Positions 44,537 through 54,225 of a DNA stretch of 64,000 nt are shown piece by piece. Position numbers and translations under genes: made by a program. Each line of letters opens with the position of its first letter. Positions within the stretch are counted from its first letter, which is position 1. The notes under the pieces are model-generated. The model ran no database searches and was not told where the DNA came from. It saw only the letters and a program-made list of their open reading frames with translations. Source of the stretch: CAZWKX01 sp964633975 (GTDB lineage Bacteria > Actinomycetota > Acidimicrobiia > Spongiisociales > UBA11373); NCBI GenBank assembly GCA_964633975.1, contig CAZWKX010000002.1, forward strand, positions 1 to 64,000, in the 5' to 3' direction.

Positions 44537-44722
44537 GTGAACACAACGACGATCAGAGAACGCAACGTCAGCCTGCGGAACCCGGAGGGCGAGGCAGTGG
44601 TGACCATAGGCCTGCTCCCGGCTGCGGTTGCGGCCGCGGCCGCGCTCATCTTGGCGCCACGCTTGACCGCGGCGGCAGCCGTCACCGTTCTGTTCCGCCG
44701 GATGTCGCTTTCGATCGACTAA
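44537..44722 (+). CDS. DUF4342-like small membrane-associated protein
   Basis: This 61-residue protein reads MNTTTIRERNVSLRNPEGE, then an alternating hydrophobic segment IGLLPAAVAAAAALILAPR and FRRMSLSID. That order resembles the C-terminal half of DUF4342 proteins, usually annotated as hypothetical. GTG 44537 is the likely start. Its stop TAA shares two bases with the opposite gene's stop. Confidence 0.5.
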   Translation: MNTTTIRERNVSLRNPEGEAVVTIGLLPAAVAAAAALILAPRLTAAAAVTVLFRRMSLSID

Positions 44723-45990
44723 TCGACCTCAACCAGCAGGCCGCCGACGTAGGTCGTCTGCGCCACCAGCGCGACGACGCCGGCGACGACGACCCCCACC
44801 CTCAGGTTGATGGTGACCACTATCGGGATCAACGCCCCCACCACCCACGAGAGCTGGAAGAGGGTCTCCGAGCGGGTGAAAGAGCTGCCCCGGCGATCGG
44901 GATGCACGGACTTCTGGAGCAACCCGTCGAAGGCGAACTTGGCCGTGCCCCAGGCCAGCCCGGCGGCGGCAGCCAGTCCGGCGGCAGCAGGGAGTGCAGG
45001 CCACTGCCCAGCTATGAAGGCGGCGGTGGCTTCGATGGCCAGCCCCGCCACCACCATCGGCTCCTCCCGAAGATATCTCTCGAGCAGCGGCGACACGAAC
45101 GAGGCCAGCCCAAAGCCCACACCGGCACCGGCCAGCAGTGCGGCGAAATCGAGGCCCGCATCGGTGCCCTGGAACTCGAAGGCGAGGAGCGCCAGGAGGA
45201 AACCGTTGAGCAGTCGAACTCCGGCCGTGGCGAGGCGAGAGAGACGAAGCCGCCGCTGCTGGGCCCGACGAGCCTCGTAGGAAGGAGCGGCGCGAGCCTC
45301 GGTGGCCAGGCTCAGAACCCGCTCGCGGCTGGAGCGCGGGTCAGGAAGGCCGAGGCTGGCATAGGCGGCAAACAGGAAAAAGACGATCGAGCCGGCCAGC
45401 GACCACTCCGCGCCCATCTGGACGAGCAATGCCGCCAGCGGCAACGCAAGCGCCCCGGCGAGAATGCCGATACGAGCCAGCTGGGCGTTTGCCGTGACCA
45501 GCGCAACCGGTTCGGGCAGAGCCACCGGCAGCATGCTGCTCTTGCTGATCCCGTACAGCCGGGACAGCACCAAGAGACCAAAGGCAAGCGGATAGAGCCA
45601 CAGGGTGTCCAGGCCGGTGACCAGCATGCCCACAACCACGAAGGCGCGCAGCAGCGCCGCCAGCGTCAGCACAGCCCGGTACACGGCCGGGAACCGCGTG
45701 AAGAGCGCACCAAGCAAAGGGGTGACGACGGCAAACGGCGCCATGGTCAGCAGGAGATAGAGCGCGACGTCCTGCCGCGCCTGTGCCGCCTCCACACTGA
45801 AGAAGAGCGTGTCCGCCAGACCGACGGCCACCAGGGCGTCCCCGGCCACGTTGGCCGCCCACGACACGGCTAGCTGCTTGAAGGCGGGACCGTTGCGGCT
45901 GAAGATGGCATCGACCCGGCGCACGGCCGCCCGAGCCGTCTGCCGGGCCAGGCCGCGCTGCCGCTCGGGTCTCGTCGGTTGGCCCTGCAT
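44719..45990 (-). CDS. MFS transporter-like membrane protein
   Basis: The 423-residue protein has about 10-12 hydrophobic helices, including LYLLLTMAPFAVVTPLLGAL and GLAWGTAKFAFDGLLQK, with a cytoplasmic basic loop (EARAAPSYEARRAQQRRLRLSR) in the middle, as in major facilitator proteins. The N-terminal 40 residues are basic. No substrate motif is clear. ATG 45990 follows GTG 45993. Its stop overlaps the stop of the facing small gene. Confidence 0.72.
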   Translation of the reverse strand: MQGQPTRPERQRGLARQTARAAVRRVDAIFSRNGPAFKQLAVSWAANVAGDALVAVGLADTLFFSVEAAQARQDVALYLLLTMAPFAVVTPLLGALFTRFPAVYRAVLTLAALLRAFVVVGMLVTGLDTLWLYPLAFGLLVLSRLYGISKSSMLPVALPEPVALVTANAQLARIGILAGALALPLAALLVQMGAEWSLAGSIVFFLFAAYASLGLPDPRSSRERVLSLATEARAAPSYEARRAQQRRLRLSRLATAGVRLLNGFLLALLAFEFQGTDAGLDFAALLAGAGVGFGLASFVSPLLERYLREEPMVVAGLAIEATAAFIAGQWPALPAAAGLAAAAGLAWGTAKFAFDGLLQKSVHPDRRGSSFTRSETLFQLSWVVGALIPIVVTINLRVGVVVAGVVALVAQTTYVGGLLVEVD

Positions 45991-46048
45991 CACGACCCCG
46001 AAGTTAGCGCCGCGTCGGCACAGAGGTGGCGCGCTCGGATCTGCCCGC

Positions 46049-47395
46049 CTACAGAACCTTCGTCACCAGCTCGGCGAGCGGGCTGCGGACCGTCTTCTCA
46101 AGAGTCACGTGTCCGAATAGCGTCGAGCCCTTGAGCTTCTCGATCAGGGTGGCCGCACCCCCAAAAGGCGAGACGTAGGGGTTGTCCAGCTGCGTGAAGT
46201 CGCCACAGAGCACGACCTTGGCATCGGCGGCGATCCGGGTGAGGATCACCCTCAGGGTGGGAAGCTCGAGATTCTGCGCCTCGTCGATGATGACGAACTC
46301 CCCCGTGATGGACCGGCCCCGCAGGTAGGTGATGGCCGCCATGTCGAGCACGTCGCGCTCCAACAGCTCCTCGAGAGCGTGACGTGCCGCAGCCGGATCG
46401 CCCTCGGCGAAGAGGGCGAACAGGTTGTCGGTGATCGCCGCCATCCAAGGCGCCAGCTTCTCCTCGAGATCACCGGGCAGGAAGCCAAGCTCCTGACGCC
46501 CGACGGCGATGAGCGGTCGGTACACCGAAACCTTGCGGTACCGGCCCGCCTCGAGCACCTGCTCCAAGCCGGCGGCGAGAGCGAGGAAGGTCTTGCCGGT
46601 GCCCGGGGGGCCCATAAGCGAAACGGCCGGGATATCGGGGTTGAGCATCAGATCAAGCGCAAAGGCCTGCCGCAGGTTCTTCGACTCGATACCGAAACAC
46701 CGACGCGACCCCGGCACTCGCACGATTACCGGGCACGGAGCTACGTCGACGACCTGACCCAGCGCAGACTGCGACCCGGGCCCTTTCAACACAACGAACT
46801 CGTTGCGGTGCACCGCAGCACCTGGCAACTCCGCCTTGCCGTCGGCATAGAGCCGATCGATGACGTCTGATCCCACCGCCACCTCGGTCACACCCGAGTA
46901 CGACTGGTCCACGGTCACGGTGTCGGCGCGATAGTCCTGGACGTGCACCCCGAGCTGCGCCGCCTTGATGCGGAGAGCGGCATCGCGGGTCACCAGCACC
47001 ACCGAGGTTCCGCCGTCGGCGAGATGCAGGCAGACCGAGAGCAGGCAGTGATCGGGGGTGCGCGGATCGAGCACTTCGGGCAGGCGCTCCGAGGCGACCC
47101 CATTCGGCTCTATACGCAGCGACCCGCCTGAGGGAAGCCGCACCGGGTCGAGCATCCCGCCGGGACGCGACGCCCCGTAGTCCTCGAGGAGGCGGATGGC
47201 ACGCCGCGCATTTGCGCCGGCTTCGTCGACTCGGGCCTTCTGTCGGTCCAACTCCTCCACAACCACAAGCGGCAGCACCACGTCGTGCTCCTCGAACATC
47301 AAAAGAGAGCCGGGATCGGCGATGAGGACACAGGTGTCGAGCACGTAGGTTCGATGTGCGGCGGCGCTGCTCGGCACGGCAAACCACAGACTCAT
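46049..47395 (-). CDS. PhoH2-type PIN-PhoH ATPase
   Basis: This 448-residue protein combines an N-terminal PIN ribonuclease domain (TYVLDTCVLIADPG, TPDHCLLSV, VTRDAALRIKA) with a C-terminal PhoH helicase-like ATPase: Walker A GPPGTGKTFLAL and Walker B FVIIDEAQN. This PhoH2 architecture is a probable RNA-binding, RNA-degrading enzyme. ATG 47395 is preferred; TTG 47416 adds seven residues. Confidence 0.9.
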   Translation of the reverse strand: MSLWFAVPSSAAAHRTYVLDTCVLIADPGSLLMFEEHDVVLPLVVVEELDRQKARVDEAGANARRAIRLLEDYGASRPGGMLDPVRLPSGGSLRIEPNGVASERLPEVLDPRTPDHCLLSVCLHLADGGTSVVLVTRDAALRIKAAQLGVHVQDYRADTVTVDQSYSGVTEVAVGSDVIDRLYADGKAELPGAAVHRNEFVVLKGPGSQSALGQVVDVAPCPVIVRVPGSRRCFGIESKNLRQAFALDLMLNPDIPAVSLMGPPGTGKTFLALAAGLEQVLEAGRYRKVSVYRPLIAVGRQELGFLPGDLEEKLAPWMAAITDNLFALFAEGDPAAARHALEELLERDVLDMAAITYLRGRSITGEFVIIDEAQNLELPTLRVILTRIAADAKVVLCGDFTQLDNPYVSPFGGAATLIEKLKGSTLFGHVTLEKTVRSPLAELVTKVL

Positions 47396-47474
47396 GGAGC
47401 CGATGGCCAAAAGCAAGGACCGCGCGCCCGGCCCGCGCCGGGCCTCGATGCGGACCTCCCGCTAGCGTTTGACC

Positions 47475-48494
47475 ATGGCCGACGAAATCCGCCGCGTAGC
47501 CGTCATCGGTGCCGGGTCGTGGGGAACCGCCGCGGCCCGTCTCGCCGCTGCACACGCCGAGGTCCACCTCTGGGCCCGCGAGCCCGAGGTGGCAGACGCC
47601 GTCACCAACCAGGGCGAGAACACCGTGTTCCTGCCCGGCTTCCCCATCCCCGACACGCTGACATGCACCAACGACCTGCCGAAGGCGCTCGAAGATGCCC
47701 AAGCGGTAGTGATGGCCGTTCCTTCCCACGGGTTCCGGGCCGTGATAGCAGCCGCCGCACCACACATCCCCAAGGGCGCCCCCGTGGTCAGTCTCACCAA
47801 GGGGATCGAGCAGAAAACGCTGAAGCGTATGACCGAGATAGTCGTCGAAGAGACCGGGCACGCTTCCGATCTCGTCGGGGTGCTCACCGGCCCCAATTTG
47901 GCAGTCGAAGTGGCCGCCGGCCAGCCGGCGGCCACCGTCATCGCCATGAGGAGAGAATCCGCTGCCGCCGCGGCGCAGCGGCTCTTCATGGGGCCCACCT
48001 TCCGCGTCTACACCAACCCCGACGTCGTCGGCTGTGAGTCGGCGGGTGCTCTCAAGAACGTGATGGCGCTGGCCGCCGGCATGGCCCACGGCCTCGGCTA
48101 CGGCGACAACTCGATTGCGGCTCTCATCACCAGGGCCCTCGCCGAACTCACCCGTCTCGGCGTTGCCATGGGTGGCCGGCCCCTCACCTTCGCCGGCCTG
48201 GCCGGCATGGGCGACCTCGTCGCCACCTGCACCAGCCCCAAGAGCCGGAACCGCCGAGTCGGCGTCGCCCTCGGAGAAGGCCGGAAGCTCGACGACATAG
48301 TCGCCGAGATGAACATGGTGGCTGAAGGGGTGAAGACCACCGCCGCCGTTCTCCAACTGGCCGACCGCCACGGCATCGAGATGCCCATCGCCAGCCTGGT
48401 CGGCGAGGTCCTCTACGAGGGCTTGGCTCCCGCCGAAATGGTGAACCGCCTCATGAGCCGCGCCGCCAAGGCCGAGCTGCACGGCATCGACTGA
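47475..48494 (+). CDS. gpsA: Glycerol-3-phosphate dehydrogenase [NAD(P)+]
   Basis: The 339-residue enzyme reduces dihydroxyacetone phosphate to glycerol-3-phosphate for phospholipid synthesis. It has the NAD motif VIGAGSWGTAAARL, VSLTKGIEQKTL, LTGPNLAVEVAAG and the catalytic SAGALKNVMALAAGM region. The start at ATG 47475 is the second Met of the ORF. It precedes the M23-RTX genes by 77 bases, without a clear functional link. Confidence 0.95.
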   Translation: MADEIRRVAVIGAGSWGTAAARLAAAHAEVHLWAREPEVADAVTNQGENTVFLPGFPIPDTLTCTNDLPKALEDAQAVVMAVPSHGFRAVIAAAAPHIPKGAPVVSLTKGIEQKTLKRMTEIVVEETGHASDLVGVLTGPNLAVEVAAGQPAATVIAMRRESAAAAAQRLFMGPTFRVYTNPDVVGCESAGALKNVMALAAGMAHGLGYGDNSIAALITRALAELTRLGVAMGGRPLTFAGLAGMGDLVATCTSPKSRNRRVGVALGEGRKLDDIVAEMNMVAEGVKTTAAVLQLADRHGIEMPIASLVGEVLYEGLAPAEMVNRLMSRAAKAELHGID

Positions 48495-48571
48495 TACCAC
48501 TACACCCCATCCTGGCTATGGTGGCGCCCGGTCAAGAAATCCGGTCCCAGCTCCGATACGTCTAGGAAGCT

Positions 48572-50137
48572 ATGAGGCGCTCAAACCGCGACCGTCTCGC
48601 GGTGGTTGCTGCATTCGTTCTGGTGATGTCGTGCCTTGCGATGTCCACCGCGGCCGCCGTCGAGCCCGGTCACAACTTCGGCGAGAAAGTGGATTACCCC
48701 CTGGTCTTCCCGGTGGATGCTCCCGCCATTGCCGGCGGCCGCACGCAATTCTGGGACTCCAGGGCGTCGGGTACCCATCACGCTCAAGACATCATGGCCG
48801 ACAAGATGACACCCGTGTTCGCCGTCGCCGACGGCACGGTTCGCTACGTCAACTGGTCGTCGAACCCCGAGGACCTCAAACCCGATCGTTGCTGCTCGCT
48901 CTCGATCGCCCATGACGACGGCTGGAGCTCGGTGTACATCCACCTGAACAACGACACCGAAGGCACCGACGATGGTGAGGGATGGGGCATCGCCCCCGGC
49001 ATCCTGCCGGGCACCCATGTGAAACGGGGACAGCTCATCGGATGGGTCGGTGACTCCGGAAACGCCGAGAACACGATGCCCCACCTCCACTTCGAGCTAG
49101 TCGACTACTACGGCATCTATGTGGACAGCTACCCGTCGCTGGTCCGCGCCCAGGCGGCCAGGGGCTACACGTGCGGCGGCACGAAGGCGACCCACGTCGC
49201 CACGCCCGGCAACCGCACCATCAGCGGCACGAGGTACGACGACGTAATCGTCGGCACCATCTATGCCGACAGGCTCATCGGCCGCGGCGGCGACGACCTG
49301 ATCTGCGGCAACGGCGGCGACGACTACCTGAACGGGGGCAACGGCCAGGACGTGCTGCGCGGCGGAGGCGGCAACGACGTCCTCATCGGCGGCAGCGGCC
49401 GCGACCAGCTGGACGGGGGCCTCGGCCACGACGTGCTGCGCGGCAAATCCGGCAACGACGTGATACGCGGCAAGAGCGGGAACGACCGGCTCTACGGCGA
49501 CGGCGGAGCCGATTACCTCGACGGGGGGAACGGCAGTGACATGCTCGCCGGCAAGGGCGGCCACGACGTCATCGACGGGGGCAGCGGCGACGACTACCTC
49601 TACGGCGGGGCGGGCGGCGACGTCCTCAACGGAGAGGCAGGCGACGACATGATCTCCGGCGGGAAACAAGACGATCTCCTGTACGGCGGGGAAGGCGAGG
49701 ACATCCTCATCGGCAACGAGGGCGACGACTGCCTGTACGCCTCGGCGCAAGCCGATGCCTACGACGGGGGCGACAACACCGACACACTGCTCTTCCTGCT
49801 CGTGGAGGAGCCGGTGGACGTTGACCTGGCCGCGGGAACCATCTCGGGCGGCGCCGCCGGCACCATGGTTGCCATCGAGTACATCGTTGGGACCCCCGCC
49901 GATGACATCATCAGCGGCGACGAGGCAGCCAACAACATCGACGGCGCTGGGGGTGCCGACACGATCAGCGGCGGCGCCGGCAACGACAACCTCTACGGCG
50001 GCACCGGAGACGACAGCATCTTCGGAAACGACGACGACGACACCTGCGACGGCGGCGACGGAACCGACACCTGTGACGGTGGAGACGGAACCGACACCTG
50101 CATCGCCGAGAACCTCATCGCCTGCGAGCCGACGTAA
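48572..50137 (+). CDS. Secreted M23 peptidase with RTX repeats (copy 1)
   Basis: The 521-residue protein has a signal peptide (about 1-28), then an M23/LytM domain (about 35-185) with zinc ligands H69/D73 (HHAQD) and H171/H173 (PHLHFEL), so it should cut cell-wall peptide bridges. From about 215 on, it has about 20 RTX nonapeptides of type GGxGxDxLx that would fold as calcium-bound beta roll, and ends in a tandem Asp/Gly/Cys-rich tail (CDGGDGTDT repeated). It is a paralogue of the next gene. Use of the general export signal instead of a type I signal is notable. Confidence 0.85.
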   Translation: MRRSNRDRLAVVAAFVLVMSCLAMSTAAAVEPGHNFGEKVDYPLVFPVDAPAIAGGRTQFWDSRASGTHHAQDIMADKMTPVFAVADGTVRYVNWSSNPEDLKPDRCCSLSIAHDDGWSSVYIHLNNDTEGTDDGEGWGIAPGILPGTHVKRGQLIGWVGDSGNAENTMPHLHFELVDYYGIYVDSYPSLVRAQAARGYTCGGTKATHVATPGNRTISGTRYDDVIVGTIYADRLIGRGGDDLICGNGGDDYLNGGNGQDVLRGGGGNDVLIGGSGRDQLDGGLGHDVLRGKSGNDVIRGKSGNDRLYGDGGADYLDGGNGSDMLAGKGGHDVIDGGSGDDYLYGGAGGDVLNGEAGDDMISGGKQDDLLYGGEGEDILIGNEGDDCLYASAQADAYDGGDNTDTLLFLLVEEPVDVDLAAGTISGGAAGTMVAIEYIVGTPADDIISGDEAANNIDGAGGADTISGGAGNDNLYGGTGDDSIFGNDDDDTCDGGDGTDTCDGGDGTDTCIAENLIACEPT

Positions 50138-50191
50138 CTCGGCGGTAAACGGAGGTTAAGGAGCGCGCCGCGCCGGCCGATACCGCCTGCG

Positions 50192-51592
50192 ATGGCATCG
50201 AGACACCATCTCGCAGTCGGCATGGCGCGCGCGGCTCTTATCGTGCTACTCGGCCTCGCAACGGCCAGCGCCGGAGCCTTCGCCGCCAGCGCCGAGGATG
50301 CCCGGCGCGTCGATCCCGGGATCATCGCCGGCGACGAGGGCAGTGTCACAGGCCTCGAAAGCGGCACGCCCGACCGCGACCGCCCGTTTGCCGACACCGA
50401 CGTCGCCGCTGCGGACGCAAGCGGTGGCTCCCACTACTACGGCGAGATCGTCGATTACCCGCTCGTATTCCCGGTCGGCGGCGACGACTTCTACTACGCC
50501 GACGACCAGTACATCGGATTCTGGGCGTGCCGGGACGGGTGCGAACGCACCCACCACGCCATCGACATCATGGCCGACAAGATGACCGAGATCCATGCGG
50601 TCGCCGACGCCACGGTGACTTGGCTGGGCACCAGGTGCTGCTCGGTGTTCCTGACCCACGACGACGGCTGGGAATCCTGGTACATCCATCTGAACAACGA
50701 CACGGAGGGCACCGACGATGGGCTCGGCTGGGGCATCGCCCCCGGCATCGAGATCGGCACTCATGTGCAGGCGGGCCAGCTGATCGGCTGGGTCGGTGAC
50801 AGCGGCAATGCGGAGGACACGCTGCCCCATCTGCACTTCGAGCTTTACGACCCGGCAGACGTGGTCGTCGATCCCTTCAGGTCGCTGCGCGAGGCCGAGG
50901 AAGCCCGAGGATTCTCGTGCGGCGGCCGTCCCGCCACCAGGATCGATACCAACGGCGATCATATCGTGCTGGGGACCCCTCACGACGACGTCATCATCGG
51001 AACCGACGCGGCCGACTACCTGAACGGACTCGGCGGCAACGACTTGATCTGCGGTGGTGGCGGCGACGACACGTTACTGGGCGGATCGGGCGACGATGCC
51101 GTTTGGGGAGGCGACGGCGCGGACTTGATCCTCGGCGGCCGCGGCGCCGATTCTCTGTACGGAGACCTCGGCAACGACGACCTACGCGGCGCAGCCGGCG
51201 ATGATTCCGTCTGGGGCGGCCGGGGCAACGACTACCTCCACGGCGGCAGTGGAAACGACACGCTCACCGGCGAAAGAGGCAAAGACACGATCCACGGAGG
51301 GGGCGGCGACGACGTGCTGCTCGGCATGCCCGGCCCCGATCGTATGTACCCGGAGACGGGCAACGACATCGTCGTCGGCGGCGCCGGACGGGACAGCATC
51401 TACTCGATATCGGGGCGCAACTTCATCAACGGCGGAATCGGGCGAGATACCGTGCTGTACTCCATGGCCGAGGGCCCGGTGACCGTCGATCTCCTCGCCG
51501 GCACGGCCACCGGTGTGGTCGACGACACGCTGCGGCGTGTCGAATTGGTCGAGGGATCGACCTGGGACGAGTCGAGCGGCGGCGACGGATAG
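50192..51592 (+). CDS. Secreted M23 peptidase with RTX repeats (copy 2)
   Basis: This 466-residue paralogue of the previous gene has an M23 domain (about 85-220) with H121/D125 and H213/H215. Shared segments include HHA-x-DIMADKMT, HLNNDTEGTDD and GQLIGWVGDSGNAE. An extra 50-residue acidic segment follows the signal. RTX repeats run from about 260 to 410. A second ATG at 50222 is closer to the hydrophobic core. The 54-base gap and shared order indicate a tandem duplication, probably an operon. Confidence 0.84.
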   Translation: MASRHHLAVGMARAALIVLLGLATASAGAFAASAEDARRVDPGIIAGDEGSVTGLESGTPDRDRPFADTDVAAADASGGSHYYGEIVDYPLVFPVGGDDFYYADDQYIGFWACRDGCERTHHAIDIMADKMTEIHAVADATVTWLGTRCCSVFLTHDDGWESWYIHLNNDTEGTDDGLGWGIAPGIEIGTHVQAGQLIGWVGDSGNAEDTLPHLHFELYDPADVVVDPFRSLREAEEARGFSCGGRPATRIDTNGDHIVLGTPHDDVIIGTDAADYLNGLGGNDLICGGGGDDTLLGGSGDDAVWGGDGADLILGGRGADSLYGDLGNDDLRGAAGDDSVWGGRGNDYLHGGSGNDTLTGERGKDTIHGGGGDDVLLGMPGPDRMYPETGNDIVVGGAGRDSIYSISGRNFINGGIGRDTVLYSMAEGPVTVDLLAGTATGVVDDTLRRVELVEGSTWDESSGGDG

Positions 51593-51837
51593 GCAGACAG
51601 CCTCGGCCGAGACGACGGCGCCGCGCTCCACAGCCCCAAAGGCAACGCCCGACGCACCGACGCCCCCCGATCCGCTTTCCGGGATCTCGTGGGGCTGGCG
51701 CCATGGAACACCTCGTGGTACACAGTGCCCGGCCGCGTCGCAGCCAGGCTGCTGATCGAGACCGGACCCTGCCGTCTCCGACCGCCTCCCAGAGACAGCG
51801 CCCACCAGCGCCTACAATGATCGTGCCAGGGGGTGAT

Positions 51838-51912
51838 ATGAAGAAGTTGATCTTGCTCCTCATCGTGGTCGCCGTGGTCATGCTCGTCGCCAAGCAGCTG
51901 ACGAGCGACTAG
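51838..51912 (+). CDS. Small single-pass membrane peptide
   Basis: This 24-residue peptide reads MKKLILLLIVVAVVMLVAKQ and then LTSD: basic start, one hydrophobic helix and a polar tail. AGGGGG lies four bases upstream of ATG 51838, so it is likely translated. It resembles the start of the short DLW-39-type peptides of actinobacteria but lacks their acidic end. Its TAG stop overlaps the facing hydrolase gene's stop as CTAG. Confidence 0.55.
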   Translation: MKKLILLLIVVAVVMLVAKQLTSD

Positions 51913-52877
51913 GCCGGCGCACCACCCGAACTGCGATCTCCCCGCCGCCGGGGAGATCGTTCGTTTCGGGACAGGAACGACAGGATTGCCGCAGCGATCT
52001 CGTCGGCGTGGGTCAGCACCGCCTCGTGCCGAGCTCCCCCAAGCTCCACGACCTCAGCCCTGGGTATACGTGACGCGGTGCCCCGCTGCAGCGAGGCGGG
52101 GATCAGCTGATCCTGCGTCGACACGATGAACAGCACGGGGACGCCGAGCGTGCCCACCCACGGCCTGGAGTCGAAACGGTTTATCGCAAATGCCGACTCG
52201 TAGTAGAGATCGACATCCCGATCGAGCAGCTCCTCCCACAACCAGGCGGCGTACCGGGATTCAACGGCTCCCACGGACAAGAGGTAGCGGTGCACGACCC
52301 GGGGCACGGAGAGAGGATCGAAACGGGCCAGAGCCCTCCCCACGATGAAGACCGCGGCGGCCAACGGACGCGGCGCCCGTACCGGCTTTGCCGCCGTGGC
52401 CGCCAGTACCAGACACTCCACTCGAGCCGGGTGCCGCCGCGCCAACTCCTGCGCCGCCATACCCCCCATCGAATAGCCGACGACCACGGCCCGGCCCACC
52501 CCCACGGAATCGAGCACGGAAGCCACGTCGTCGGCGAGATCGGCAATCTCGAACCGGCCTCGGATCCGATCACTCTTCCCATGCCCTCGCAGGTCGAGGG
52601 TCAAGACACGATGGTGCTCCGCCAGCCCGGGCAACACGCGGTGCCACATGGCCAACGATGGGTACGCCCAGCCGTGCAGCAGAAGGATGGGGACGGCGGA
52701 TTCAGGTCCCGTCTCGCGCACGAAGAACTCGTGCCTGCCGGCGACGACGGTGCGGCCGGGAGGACCCGGCGGCCGGGCCTGGATACCCACGAACCGGGGC
52801 GGCGCCTCCGGACCGAGCAGCCGCCAAAGGCCCCAACCTCCAAAACATATCGCCGCCGCCTTGCCGAGCCGTGGCAT
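51909..52877 (-). CDS. Alpha/beta hydrolase
   Basis: This 322-residue enzyme has a hydrophobic N-terminal segment (AAAICFGGWGLWRLL), which could anchor it. It has ILLLHGWAYPSLAMW, LTLDLRGHGKSDR, the nucleophile elbow GYSMGGMAAQEL, an acid near IVSTQDQLIP and His in GGARHEAVL. Esterase, lactonase or C-C hydrolase activity is possible. ATG 52877 or 52883 start the gene; the upstream reading to 52976 overlaps selD. Confidence 0.78.
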   Translation of the reverse strand: MPRLGKAAAICFGGWGLWRLLGPEAPPRFVGIQARPPGPPGRTVVAGRHEFFVRETGPESAVPILLLHGWAYPSLAMWHRVLPGLAEHHRVLTLDLRGHGKSDRIRGRFEIADLADDVASVLDSVGVGRAVVVGYSMGGMAAQELARRHPARVECLVLAATAAKPVRAPRPLAAAVFIVGRALARFDPLSVPRVVHRYLLSVGAVESRYAAWLWEELLDRDVDLYYESAFAINRFDSRPWVGTLGVPVLFIVSTQDQLIPASLQRGTASRIPRAEVVELGGARHEAVLTHADEIAAAILSFLSRNERSPRRRGDRSSGGAPA

Positions 52878-52929
52878 GGCCATGAGCCTAAAGGCATGGC
52901 TTCGCTGCGCTGCAGCGGATCCGGCCCCG

Positions 52930-53979
52930 TCAGACCAGCCTGATCCACCCGACTGCCTCGCCGACAAAACGCCCAATCACCGCGGCGGCGGGAGCCCCCT
53001 CAGCCGCAAGCCCACCGAGGAGGACGTCGAGCCGATCGGGAGCCACTGCTATCAGCAAGCCGCCCGACGTCTGAGCATCGGCCAGCAGAAGCCGCATCGA
53101 CGGGTCCGCCCCACCGAAGTCGGTGAAGGCTTCGGCATGGCGAAGATTGCGCATCGTGCCGCCCGGAGCGGCACCTGCAGCGGCAAGCTCCGCAGCGCCC
53201 GGCAGGATCGGCACTGCGCTGCAGTGAACCTCGGCGCCGATGCCGGGACCGCGGATCATCTCCTCCAGATGCCCCAGCAGACCGAACCCAGTGACATCCG
53301 TGGCCGCGCTTGCCCCGGCGAGGAGCATCGCTCGAGATGCTCCGGCGTTCAGGTGGGCCATGACCTCCACCGCGCGCCGGCGGTCGGCTGCGGACACGGA
53401 GCCGTTCTTGATACCGGTGGCCACCAGCCCGGTGCCTATCGGCTTGGTGAGCACAAGAACGTCGCCGGCCCGGCCGCCTCCATTGGTCACGATCTGGTCG
53501 GGATGCGCCAGCCCGGTCACCGCCATCCCGTATTTCGGCTCACGATCGTCGATGGAATGCCCACCTACCAGCAGACAGCCGGCCTCCGCCAACACGGCGG
53601 CACCGCCGCGCATGGTGTCACCGAGGAGACTGAAGGGAAGCTCGTCACGAGGCCAAGCCACGAGCTGCAGCGCGGTGAGGGGCCGGGCGCCCATGGCGTA
53701 GAGGTCGGAAAGCGCGTTGGCCGCGACGATGCGGCCCCAGTCATATCCCTCGTCGACTATGGGGCTGAAGAAGTCGACACTTTGGACCAGCGCCAGATCA
53801 TCCTCGAGCCGGAAGACCGCGGCATCGTCGGAGCTGTCGATGCCGACGAGAAGATCGGGATGCTCGAGCACGGTCAGGTTCTCCAGATAACGCAGGACCT
53901 GCGCCAGCTCGCCGGGAGCGAGCTTGCAGGCTCAGCCGGCACCGTGCGAATACCCGGTCAAACGGATCTCTTCGCTCAC
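52930..53979 (-). CDS. selD: Selenide, water dikinase containing selenocysteine
   Basis: SelD makes selenophosphate from selenide and ATP. Conventional reading breaks at 53871, but from GTG 53979 (GGAGG seven bases upstream) the frame reads EEIRLTGYSHGAG, TGA (53932-53934), ACKLAPGEL and then the whole enzyme. The text aligns with E. coli IRLTQYSHGAGCGCK, with TGA at the catalytic Cys17 position, so I read it as selenocysteine U16 with K19 retained. Later motifs are GGHSIDDREPKYGMAV, DVTGFGLLGHLEEM and DAQTSGGLL. A hairpin directly follows TGA. Total length is 349 residues, like E. coli SelD. Confidence 0.93.
53898..53934 (-). promoter_or_regulatory. Candidate bacterial SECIS element in selD
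   Basis: Directly after the TGA at 53932-53934, CCTGC (53930-53926) pairs with GCAGG (53902-53898), and AGCTCGC (53924-53918) with GCGAGCT (53912-53906), leaving a UCCCG apical loop and an A/GGC internal loop. Position and size fit a bacterial selenocysteine-insertion hairpin that would recruit SelB. Confidence 0.75.
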
Positions 53980-54190
53980 GCCATCACCTCCTCCCGGCTC
54001 TCGGCGGTTCTCCCCGCGTCTCCACGATGACGGATCTCCGGCAGGTTACCGAGCGGGAGTCTCATCGGCGGGCACGCGACCCCGCTCCCTCCCTCTCCTC
54101 TTGGGGCCACCACCACTCAATCGCCGGCACCTGCCCGGCAACGGCCCGTTGAGCACCGATCAAGCTCTTCGGCAAAGCGCGTATGCGCCT

Positions 54191-54218
54191 TTGAATACGT
54201 CGCCGAGCCGGTTAGCAT
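54191..54218 (+). promoter_or_regulatory. Putative mgtE promoter
   Basis: TTGAAT (54191-54196) and TAGCAT (54213-54218) are 16 bases apart and match -35 and -10 consensus in most positions. Transcription would start about 140 bases before mgtE, giving a long leader. Confidence 0.45.
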
Positions 54219-54225
54219 GATGAGC

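Noticed and set aside
48572..51592. CRISPR array or tandem-repeat locus
   Set aside because: The periodic DNA is in frame and encodes RTX nonapeptides; there are no identical spacers-and-repeats of CRISPR type.
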